Shown in pieces: positions 1 through 6,744 of a stretch of DNA of 20,682 nucleotides. Under the pieces are notes generated by a model. That model was not told the origin of the DNA and ran no database searches. It worked only from the letters and a program-made list of their open reading frames with translations. Where the stretch lies: assembly GCA_031255315.1 (NCBI GenBank), contig JAIRSS010000260.1, positions 1 through 20,682 of the forward strand. The letters run 5' to 3'. A program made the translations under genes and the position numbers. How positions within the stretch are numbered: position 1 is the stretch's first letter; each line of letters begins with the position of its first letter. Source of the stretch: Spirochaetaceae bacterium (GTDB lineage Bacteria; Spirochaetota; Spirochaetia; Treponematales; Breznakiellaceae).

Positions 1-591
1 TCCGCTGAAGTGGAAGCGTTGACCGGCTGGTCGAGCAGCACTGTCCGCAAGGATATTTCGTATCTTTCAGCCCGATCCCTTTTGAGCGATGCGCCGGAAG
101 ACGGGGACGCCCCCGGTCAGAAAGCCGGCGGCGCGGCGGGGTACGCGCCGGGGCAGCTTATCCCCGCCATCAGGAAGTCTCTGGGCCTGGATCGCCGCCG
201 CCGGTTTTGTGTGGTGGGGCTGGGCCGGCTGGGCTCCGCCCTCCTCAACTTCCACGCCTACGAGCTTGACGAATTCAAGCTGGCCGCCGGATTCGATACG
301 AATGTCAACCGGGTAGAGATTCTCAAATCCCCGGCGCCCCTGTACCCGGCCTACAAGATGGCGGAGGTCATCGGGAGATTTTCTATAGAAATGGCTGTTC
401 TGTGCGTTCCTGAAGACGCCGCCCAAAGGGTTGCGGAAAAATTGGCCGCCGCCGGTATACGGGGCATCCTCAACTTTGCCCCGGCGGTCCTCAAACTTCC
501 TCCGGAAGTCGCGGTTCGTAATGTCTACCTGGTGCATGAACTCCAGACGCTCGCGGTACAGATGGGTACGAAAGATGACCGTCCACAATGA
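1..591 (+). CDS. rex: Redox-sensing transcriptional repressor Rex, 5'-truncated by the window edge
   Basis: Rex represses fermentation and respiration genes at low NADH/NAD+ and leaves DNA when NADH binds its Rossmann domain. The frame is open from base 1. A GTG at 10 is in frame, but it lies inside the helix-turn-helix: the recognition-helix motif VRKDISYL follows it directly and the first helices are missing, so the true start is outside the window. Further on come GYAPGQLIPAIRKSLGLD, the NAD(H)-binding VVGLGRLGSALL (GxGxxG), AAGFDTN, and a C-terminal stretch (ILNFAPAVL, NVYLVHELQTLA) that fits the Rex family. The segment between the recognition helix and GYAPG is about 24 residues of Ala/Gly/Pro-rich sequence, where family members usually have a short FGxFGxRGxGY wing. 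Identification is secure. Regulation of the downstream ser genes by Rex is possible but unproven. Confidence 0.9.
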   Translation, partial: SAEVEALTGWSSSTVRKDISYLSARSLLSDAPEDGDAPGQKAGGAAGYAPGQLIPAIRKSLGLDRRRRFCVVGLGRLGSALLNFHAYELDEFKLAAGFDTNVNRVEILKSPAPLYPAYKMAEVIGRFSIEMAVLCVPEDAAQRVAEKLAAAGIRGILNFAPAVLKLPPEVAVRNVYLVHELQTLAVQMGTKDDRPQ

Positions 592-613
592 ATTTATCAC
601 TGATAGATTGTGG
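583..613. repeat. Inverted repeat over the rex stop codon, possible operator
   Basis: CCACAAT (583-589) is perfectly inverted as ATTGTGG (607-613). Inside lies a second dyad, TATCA-C-TGATA (595-605). The element covers the last codons and stop of rex and part of the 49-base gap before serC. There is no T-run after the right arm, so it does not look like an intrinsic terminator. The TTGTG half-site resembles half of a Rex operator, but the 17-base spacing between arms is not the usual Rex spacing, so the function is open. Confidence 0.4.
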
Positions 614-640
614 GGGGATTAATTGTGAAGGAGTATGAAG

Positions 641-1750
641 ATGCGTGTGTATAATTTTTCTCCCGGACCTTCGGCGCTGCCCGTGCCGGTGTTGGAAAAG
701 GCGGCGGCGGAAATGACCGACGCCAATGGAACCGGGCAGTCCGTGATGGAGATGAGCCACCGATCCAGGGATTATAAGCCCATCATTGAAAAGACCGAGG
801 CCCTGCTCCGGGAGCTTATGGGTATCCCGCCGGGGTATGCGGTGCTTTTCCTTCAGGGCGGGGCGTCGCTTCAATTTTCCATGATCCCCCTCAACCTGGC
901 CGCCGGAGAACGCGGGGCCGCGAAGAAGCGGGCCGTCTATGTGGAAACCGGCGTCTGGGCCAAGAAAGCGGCTGAAGAAGGGGCTAAGTTCGCGGAGGCG
1001 GTTACCCTTGCCAGTTCAAAAGACCGGGCTTACGCCTATATTCCCGAAGCTCCGGCGCCTGACCCGGGGGATGCGTATTACCATATCACCTTGAATAACA
1101 CTATCGTGGGGACCAAATGGGACGGTCTCCCCGAAACCGGCGCGGTTCCCCTGGCGGCGGACATCTCCAGCTGCATCCTCTCTGAACCCCTGGATGTCTC
1201 CCGGTTCGGTGTTCTTTACGCGGGGGCGCAGAAGAATCTGGGACCGGCGGGGACTACCGTGGTCGTCATCCGGGAAGACCTCATGGGGGGCGCTCCCTCC
1301 TGGGTTCCGGCCCTGCTCAGATATGATATTCACGCGGGGGAAGGCTCTATGTACAACACCCCCCCCTGCTACGGCATCTACATCATCGGCCTGGTCCTGG
1401 AATGGCTTAAAGACCAGGGCGGGGTGGAGGCTATAGCCGAAAAAAACCGGGAAAAGGCGGCTTTATTGTATGACTGCCTGGATGCTTCCCGCAATTTCCG
1501 GTCCCCTGTGGAAAAGCCCTACCGGAGCTTGATGAACATTCCGTTTGTCTCTACCGAAGCCGACCCGGAACGGCGTTCCGCGCTGGAACGCCGGTTCATA
1601 CAAGAAGCCGCCGCCGCGGGCTTGGTGAATCTTGCCGGGCACCGTTTGGTTGGGGGCATGAGGGCCAGCATCTACAACGCCATGCCCCTTGAGGGGGTAA
1701 GGGCTCTGATTCGTTTTATGGAACGGTTTGAAGCAACGATAGGACGCTAA
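641..1750 (+). CDS. serC: Phosphoserine aminotransferase SerC
   Basis: SerC transfers an amino group from glutamate to 3-phosphohydroxypyruvate, giving O-phosphoserine in serine synthesis; PLP-dependent, cytosolic. The protein opens with the family hallmark RVYNFSPGPSALP and contains AGAQKNLGPAG, whose lysine (residue 198) is the expected PLP Schiff-base residue. The GQSVMEMSHRS and LQGGASLQF motifs and the C-terminal LVGGMRASIYNAMPLEGV are also typical. Its 369 residues match the usual length. I chose ATG 641 over the in-frame ATG 635: the Shine-Dalgarno AAGGAG at 628-633 is 7 bases before 641 but only 1 base before 635. It sits 49 bases after rex and 13 before serA, so co-transcription with serA is very likely. 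Confidence 0.95.
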   Translation: MRVYNFSPGPSALPVPVLEKAAAEMTDANGTGQSVMEMSHRSRDYKPIIEKTEALLRELMGIPPGYAVLFLQGGASLQFSMIPLNLAAGERGAAKKRAVYVETGVWAKKAAEEGAKFAEAVTLASSKDRAYAYIPEAPAPDPGDAYYHITLNNTIVGTKWDGLPETGAVPLAADISSCILSEPLDVSRFGVLYAGAQKNLGPAGTTVVVIREDLMGGAPSWVPALLRYDIHAGEGSMYNTPPCYGIYIIGLVLEWLKDQGGVEAIAEKNREKAALLYDCLDASRNFRSPVEKPYRSLMNIPFVSTEADPERRSALERRFIQEAAAAGLVNLAGHRLVGGMRASIYNAMPLEGVRALIRFMERFEATIGR

Positions 1751-1763
1751 CGAGGAGTACTCC

Positions 1764-2942
1764 ATGTTTCGTATTAGAACGATGAATAAGATTTCCCCCC
1801 AGGGCTTGGATTTGTTTCCACGGGACGCCTATGAAGTAGCCAGTGAGATTCCCAATCCGGACGCTATTCTCGTCAGGAGCGCGGATCTTCACCACATGAA
1901 GCTCCCCCTCAGCGTGAAGGCTGTTGCCCGGGCCGGAGCGGGGTACAACAATATCCCCGTACGCTCATGCAGCGACCGGGGTGTGGTGGTCTTTAACACC
2001 CCCGGGGGGAACGCCAACGCGGTAAAGGAACTGGCTCTTGCCGCCCTGCTCATCGCGTCCCGGGACATTCTGGGCGGGGTGCGCTGGGCGGCTTCGCTGG
2101 CGGACAAGGCTGATGAAGCGCCCGCTCTGGTGGAAAAGGGCAAGTCCGCCTTTGAGGGGCCGGAGCTTAAAGGCAAGATACTCGGCGTGATCGGCCTGGG
2201 CGCTGTCGGCGTTATGGTTGCCAATGACGCGGCTGCCTTAGGAATGGAGGTGGTTGGCTATGATCCGTATATCTCGGTGGAAGCGGCCTGGAACTTGTCC
2301 CATCAAGTCCGGCGGTCCGATACGCTGGAAGGGCTTTTAGCCGCGTCCGATTATATTACGCTTCACCTCCCGTTAACGGAAACAACCAAGGGGCTTTTAG
2401 ACACGGGGAAATTCAGGCTTATGAAGAAAAACGCCCGGATCATCAACCTTGCGCGGGGCGGCCTGGTGAACGAAGCGGATATCATCGCCGCCCTGCAATC
2501 GGAAAAACTGGGGATTTACGTTACCGATTTCCCCACCGCCGAGCTTTTGGCCTGCCCCAAGGCTGTCTGCATCCCTCACCTGGGCGCTTCCACCCCGGAA
2601 GCGGAAGACAACTGCGCGGTTATGGCGGTACGGCAGCTCATGGACTTCCTGGAAACGGGGACTGTCCGCAATTCCGTCAACTTCCCCCGGTGTAAGCTGG
2701 AGCAGCGGGCCGCGTACCGGCTTGTGGTGATTAACCGGAACATCCCCAACATGGTAGGCCAGATTACCACCCTGCTGGCCGCGGAGGGGATTAACATCAT
2801 GGACCTGATAAACCATCACCGGGATAGATACGCCTACAACATCATTGATACGGACCAGGATATTCCCCCGGTCGCCCTGGAGCGGATTATCGCCGTGGAA
2901 GGGATTATCCGGGTTAGGCTCATCCAGCGCTACCACACATGA
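1764..2942 (+). CDS. serA: D-3-phosphoglycerate dehydrogenase SerA with C-terminal ACT domain
   Basis: SerA oxidises 3-phosphoglycerate to 3-phosphohydroxypyruvate with NAD+, the committed step of serine synthesis; its product is the SerC substrate. Visible are the substrate-side loop RAGAGYNNIPV, FNTPGGNANAVKELA, the Rossmann motif GVIGLGAVG, LHLPLTETTKGLL, NLARGGLVNEADI and IPHLGASTPEAEDN. The catalytic set is Arg231, Glu260 and His272. The Glu-His interval is only 12 residues, shorter than the 23 of E. coli SerA, so the loop between them is trimmed. From about residue 318 an ACT domain (VINRNIPNMVGQITTLLAAEGINI) follows, a likely serine-feedback site; no extra ASB domain is present. A GAGGAG-like ribosome site precedes ATG 1764. 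The next gene is convergent. Confidence 0.95.
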   Translation: MFRIRTMNKISPQGLDLFPRDAYEVASEIPNPDAILVRSADLHHMKLPLSVKAVARAGAGYNNIPVRSCSDRGVVVFNTPGGNANAVKELALAALLIASRDILGGVRWAASLADKADEAPALVEKGKSAFEGPELKGKILGVIGLGAVGVMVANDAAALGMEVVGYDPYISVEAAWNLSHQVRRSDTLEGLLAASDYITLHLPLTETTKGLLDTGKFRLMKKNARIINLARGGLVNEADIIAALQSEKLGIYVTDFPTAELLACPKAVCIPHLGASTPEAEDNCAVMAVRQLMDFLETGTVRNSVNFPRCKLEQRAAYRLVVINRNIPNMVGQITTLLAAEGINIMDLINHHRDRYAYNIIDTDQDIPPVALERIIAVEGIIRVRLIQRYHT

Positions 2943-2961
2943 ACCCGCCCGCGCGGATTGC

Positions 2962-3001
2962 GCCGCCCGGCGGCCCGCTTCGCCCCCCGCGATGACGCGG
3001 G
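2962..3001. terminator. GC-rich hairpins between the convergent serA and ABC genes
   Basis: The 96-base gap between the convergent stop codons holds two GC-rich dyads: GCCG-CCCGG-CGGC (2962-2974) and CCCGCG-ATGA-CGCGGG (2986-3001). Their position suggests a bidirectional transcription end. Neither is followed directly by a T-run on either strand, so a classical intrinsic terminator is not supported. Confidence 0.3.
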
Positions 3002-3038
3002 CCGAACTCACGGTACGTAGTTTTGGAACAGGTTCAGG

Positions 3039-3821
3039 TTACTTTAAAACGGGAACGCAACTGAGGACTCCGGTTTCGTCCCGCCGGACACGGACCTGGA
3101 TGCCGTAGAGGAGGGAGATGAGGCCGGCGGTCAGGACCTCCGCCGGGGGGCCTGAGGCGGCTATCCGGGCGTTGTGCAGGGCCAGCACCCGGTCGGTGAA
3201 CATGAAGGCGTGATCCGGATTGTGGGTGCTGAGAATGACGCTGTAGCCCTGGACGCTGAGATTTTTGATGTGGGAGAGAACCCTGATCTGGTTGCCGTAA
3301 TCCAGGTTGGCCGTGGGCTCGTCCATCACCAGAAGTTTCGCCTCCTGAACCAGGGCCCGCGCAATGAGGACGAGCTGCTGTTCTCCCCCCGACAGGAGCC
3401 CGAATCCCCGGAAACGCAGATCCCCAATGCCCAGCCGGTCCATAGCCGTTTCCGCCGCCTGCTGTTCGCGGGGCCCCGGTACGGACCACTCTTTTCCGCG
3501 GGAGACGGTTCCCATAAGCACCATGTCCAGGGCTGAATAGTTGAAAGACGGGAGGTGGGTTTGCGGCACATACGCCGCCTTCCGGGCCAGCAGCTCAAAC
3601 TGCTGCTTTTTAACGTCCTTCCCGTCTATGTGGATTGATCCGGCGTAATCTCTTTCCAGGCCCAGGATACACCGGAACAGGGTGCTTTTCCCGGCCCCGT
3701 TCGGCCCCAGGAGCCCCAGAAGCGTTCCTTCCCCCAACTCGAAACCGATATTTTCCAGTATGGGGCGATCCCCATAGGCGAAATTAAGCCCCCGAACCGT
3801 CAGTATGGGCGGACTTACCAT
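3039..3821 (-). CDS. ABC importer ATP-binding protein, FecE/BtuD/HmuV type
   Basis: Cytoplasmic ATPase of a type II (FecBCD/BtuCDF-class) importer. The 260 residues contain Walker A GPNGAGKST (39-47), Q-loop Gln87, signature LSGGEQQ (143-149), Walker B LLVMDEPT (163-170, catalytic Glu168), D-loop NLDYG, and H-loop His200 in LSTHNPDHAF. All catalytic elements are intact. Its start overlaps the permease stop by 7 bases, so translation is probably coupled, and it is the last gene of the seven-gene minus-strand block. ATPases of this class do not reveal the cargo: iron-siderophore, heme, cobalamin or another metal chelate are all possible. Confidence 0.92.
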   Translation of the reverse strand: MVSPPILTVRGLNFAYGDRPILENIGFELGEGTLLGLLGPNGAGKSTLFRCILGLERDYAGSIHIDGKDVKKQQFELLARKAAYVPQTHLPSFNYSALDMVLMGTVSRGKEWSVPGPREQQAAETAMDRLGIGDLRFRGFGLLSGGEQQLVLIARALVQEAKLLVMDEPTANLDYGNQIRVLSHIKNLSVQGYSVILSTHNPDHAFMFTDRVLALHNARIAASGPPAEVLTAGLISLLYGIQVRVRRDETGVLSCVPVLK

Positions 3822-4828
3822 AGATCCCCCTTCCGGGTAATGAGCCAGAGGAAGAACGGCGCTCCTACCAGGGACGTGAGGATCCCCAGGGGAATCTCGG
3901 TGGCGAAGAGATTCCGGGACACATTGTCTATGACAAGCAGAAAAAACGCGCCGAATACCATAGACGCGGGCATGAGCCGGCGGTAGTCGTTGCCGGCTAT
4001 GCGCCGGGTAAGATGGGGGATAACGAGCCCGGCCCAGCCTATGATGCCGCTCACGGACACCGCCGCCGCGGTAAGCAGGGTGGAACTGATGATGACCACG
4101 GCCCTGGTCCGCCTGACGTTGACCCCCATGGACTGGGCTTCGTCATCGCTGAGGGTAAGCAGGTTGATGCGCCACCGCAGGACGATGAGGGGCGTTATGC
4201 CCAGCACCATGGGGATCAGCACAAAAAAAACATCGGCAGCCCTGGTTTTCGCCAGGGAACCCATAAGCCAGAAGACAATTTCCGGCAGTACGTTGTTGGG
4301 GTCCGCAGTAAGCTTCATAAAGGAAACCGCGGCGCTGTTCAAAGATGAAATCATCATTCCCGCAAGGATGAGGCCCAGGATTTTTTTCCCCCGCACCCGG
4401 TCCCCGATGAACATCACCAGGACTATGGTCAGGAAGCTGGAGGAAAAGGCGAAGATGGTGATTAGCGGGGCGGGGAGCCTGAGAAGTATGGCCAGAGCCG
4501 CGCCGGTAGCCGCGCCGCTTGAAGCCCCCAGAATGTCCGGCGCCGCCAGGGGGTTTCGGAACACCCCCTGATAGGAAGCGCCCGCCGCCGCCAGGGCGGT
4601 ACCCACCAGGCAGGCCAGGGCTATGCGGGGAAGCCGCACATTAAAAAAGACGGCTTCCATTTGGGCGGACGCAAAGGGTACGTTGAAAAGCCGGGCAACC
4701 AGGGCTGTAAGGGGGATGGGATACCGGCCTAAGGAAAGGGAAACCAGGACAGCCGCCCCCAGGAGCAGAAGCATACCTGCGATGACGCCGGGGAATCTGC
4801 GGGAGCTCCACTTGGGCGGGGCGGCCAT
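3815..4828 (-). CDS. FecCD-family ABC transporter permease
   Basis: Integral inner-membrane subunit of the importer, expected to work as a homodimer with the ATPase at 3039-3821. The protein is 337 residues, normal for the family, with about ten hydrophobic segments. Family hallmarks visible are RLPRIALACLVGTALAAAG, YQGVFRNPLAAPDILGASSGAATGAA, the coupling-helix region GWAGLVIPHLTRRIAGNDYRR, and IDNVSRNLFATEIPLGILTSLVGAPFFLWLI near the C terminus. The start ATG 4828-4826 shares one base with the stop of the binding-protein gene (TAATG), a typical translational-coupling overlap. Substrate cannot be told from this subunit. Confidence 0.93.
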   Translation of the reverse strand: MAAPPKWSSRRFPGVIAGMLLLLGAAVLVSLSLGRYPIPLTALVARLFNVPFASAQMEAVFFNVRLPRIALACLVGTALAAAGASYQGVFRNPLAAPDILGASSGAATGAALAILLRLPAPLITIFAFSSSFLTIVLVMFIGDRVRGKKILGLILAGMMISSLNSAAVSFMKLTADPNNVLPEIVFWLMGSLAKTRAADVFFVLIPMVLGITPLIVLRWRINLLTLSDDEAQSMGVNVRRTRAVVIISSTLLTAAAVSVSGIIGWAGLVIPHLTRRIAGNDYRRLMPASMVFGAFFLLVIDNVSRNLFATEIPLGILTSLVGAPFFLWLITRKGDLW

Positions 4829-5973
4829 TATACGTCTCCGCGTCCCGGACCGCCTGCGTGAAGGCTGCGGGCGGTGAGGCGGTCATACCGTTCCCGTGAA
4901 AGGGTGTACCCATAGAAGAGGCGGTAGTATTCGGCAACTTCGGCGTACAGATTATAGGATGCGTATTCGGGGTAGAGAATTTTTCCCAGCCAGAGCATAC
5001 CCAGATACCGGTTGATGGAAGGAGGGGTCCCCATCCAGTTGTGCGGTCCTGAGGGTACTTCGTAGTACGCGCCGTTGCGTATGGCCCTAAGCTGCCGCCA
5101 CGCGGGGTCTGAACCGGCGGAGGCATAGATGCTGCCGGTTCCGAAGATAATCACCTCCGGGTCCCACAGAAGTATTTGTTCCAGGTTCGTTTCATTTCCG
5201 CTGCCCCTTCCCGCTGGATTATCAACTACCGCCTTGTTGTCGGTCAGCTTATCCAGGACCTCGGAGTGGAAAGAAGTTTTCGGCAGGACGTTAAGGCCCG
5301 CGTTCCCCAGACAGTAGAGCACCTCCCGTTTGTTGTTTCCCGCCCGCGCCTCAACCGCATCCGCCGCGGCCAGGGTTTTTTCGCAGAAGACCACCAGTGC
5401 TTCCCCGTGAGCCTCCCTGCCCAGGAGTTTTCCCAGGGTACGGAAAGCGTCCGGCGTTGACGCGAGCGTAGCGGTGATGTGGATGGCCGGGACCGCCACG
5501 GACGCGGAGATCTGGTCCATATCCGCGGCGATGGAGTCCTTGGGTTCTCCAATGTCAATGATGACATCCGGGTTTATCACGGCCAATTCCTCGGGATTCA
5601 GGTTTTGCGCGCCGTAGAATTGACCCACAACCGGAAGACCCTGTAGGTAGGCCGGAACGAATTCCGCCTCCCCGCCGCTGTACGGGGCCGACACCGCGCA
5701 CAGCAGATCCGGCGCCGCGGCCAGAAGGAACATCTGGGCAAGGCTTCCCGACGGGGCGATCCGGGTGATCTTCGCCGGCAGTTCAACCGTCCTGCCGCTT
5801 GAATCGGTAAACAAGACTGTTTCCGCCTGAGCAGGCTGGGCGGCCCTGGGGCTCCCCCTGTCCCGCTGGGCCGCGCCCCAGGAAAACCCGGGGAGCAGCA
5901 ACAGCAGCGCCGCGAGCAGCAAGCCGGACGCGCTTTTTTTCAGAAGAGAACCGGAATTTCGATGTACGTTCAT
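4828..5973 (-). CDS. Periplasmic substrate-binding protein of the iron/corrinoid ABC importer class
   Basis: Captures the cargo in the periplasm and hands it to the FecCD-type permease. A Sec signal peptide (basic MNVHRNSGSLLKKS, then a Leu/Ala core ending near GFSWGA) lacks a lipobox cysteine, so a soluble periplasmic protein is expected. The mature part has the FecB/BtuF pattern: FTDSSGRTVELPAKITRIAPSG, INPDVIIDIG, LLWDPEVIIFGT, and near the C terminus PSGPHNWMGTPPSINRYLG and WLGKILYPE. The start is ATG 5973: GGAGG at 5979-5983 is five bases upstream, while the TTG at 5985 overlaps that site. It is 381 residues long. It lies 51 bases after tonB and overlaps the permease start by 1 base. Binding residues are not assignable by eye. 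Confidence 0.88.
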   Translation of the reverse strand: MNVHRNSGSLLKKSASGLLLAALLLLLPGFSWGAAQRDRGSPRAAQPAQAETVLFTDSSGRTVELPAKITRIAPSGSLAQMFLLAAAPDLLCAVSAPYSGGEAEFVPAYLQGLPVVGQFYGAQNLNPEELAVINPDVIIDIGEPKDSIAADMDQISASVAVPAIHITATLASTPDAFRTLGKLLGREAHGEALVVFCEKTLAAADAVEARAGNNKREVLYCLGNAGLNVLPKTSFHSEVLDKLTDNKAVVDNPAGRGSGNETNLEQILLWDPEVIIFGTGSIYASAGSDPAWRQLRAIRNGAYYEVPSGPHNWMGTPPSINRYLGMLWLGKILYPEYASYNLYAEVAEYYRLFYGYTLSRERYDRLTARSLHAGGPGRGDV

Positions 5974-6024
5974 ACTATCCTCCAAAAGGTATTTTATAAA
6001 AACAAACCCCCCGGCGGGATTTGC

Positions 6025-6732
6025 TTATCGCAGCTTAAAAACCACCGGAATAGCCAGACGCGCCGCCGCCTGCGGGGGCGGGAATGGGGCGGCGTCGTGA
6101 ACCGCCGCAAGCGCCGCCAGATCGAGGATCTCATGGCCGCTGGTGGTCAAAATTGACACGCCGCTGTCCGTTCCATCCCTGTTCATGGTAAAACCCACTT
6201 CGGCGGCGCCCTGGATGCCGGCCCTCCTCGCCGGGGGCGGATACTTCAGCCGGTCCCGGATACGGCGCTGAATATAGGTAACGTTCCGACTGACATACGC
6301 GCCGGTCAGCGCCGCAGACTCCGGGTTTCCGGCGGAACCGGGAGGCCTCGCGGTAATGCCGGCGGTTTCCACCGGGCCGGAGGGGGGGGCCGGCGGTCCC
6401 GCCGATGAAGGCGGCTCCACTGCGTCCGGGGGAATTTCTTCCAGGAGAATGTAGGTTTCCGCCTGAAGATCCTCCGCCTGCTGTTCCGGCTCCGCCGCGT
6501 TAGGGACGGGCGGCGCAACCTGCGGTACAACTGCCGGTGCAACCGCCGGCGCCGGGACCGGTTCGGCCGGCGGAAGCTGGATGCTGATCAGGGAAAAAAT
6601 ATCCGGCTCCGCCGCCTGAGGAAGCGGGCCGTCCGGCCTACGGTACATGGCGGCATCCAGGCGCATAAAAAAGACCATCCCCGCATGGAGAAAAACCGAA
6701 ACGCCAAAGGCGGCCGGCAGGAGCCTGCTCAT
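6025..6732 (-). CDS. tonB: TonB-family energy transducer
   Basis: TonB spans the periplasm and passes proton-motive energy from ExbB/ExbD to outer-membrane receptors. The 235 residues show the expected three parts: an N-terminal membrane anchor (LLPAAFGVSVFLHAGMVFF, with Ser and His in the helix), a Pro/Ala/Glu-rich middle (about residues 35-145) and a C-terminal TonB domain (YIQRRIRDRLKYPPPARRAG, AAEVGFTMNRDGT, ending IPVVFKLR) with the YP motif. It begins 12 bases after the receptor stop, so it is likely a dedicated TonB for that receptor. ExbB and ExbD are not in this window and must be encoded elsewhere. Confidence 0.85.
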   Translation of the reverse strand: MSRLLPAAFGVSVFLHAGMVFFMRLDAAMYRRPDGPLPQAAEPDIFSLISIQLPPAEPVPAPAVAPAVVPQVAPPVPNAAEPEQQAEDLQAETYILLEEIPPDAVEPPSSAGPPAPPSGPVETAGITARPPGSAGNPESAALTGAYVSRNVTYIQRRIRDRLKYPPPARRAGIQGAAEVGFTMNRDGTDSGVSILTTSGHEILDLAALAAVHDAAPFPPPQAAARLAIPVVFKLR

Positions 6733-6744
6733 CCCCCCAGGCCC

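Noticed and set aside
635..640. Upstream ATG for serC
   Set aside because: Only one base from the Shine-Dalgarno; ATG 641 has the proper spacing and gives the canonical N terminus.
3034..3489. Open frame inside the ABC ATPase gene in another frame
   Set aside because: Composition is a frame-shifted shadow; the ATPase frame has all catalytic motifs.
5974..5985. TTG start for the binding protein
   Set aside because: The TTG overlaps the GGAGG ribosome site of ATG 5973.
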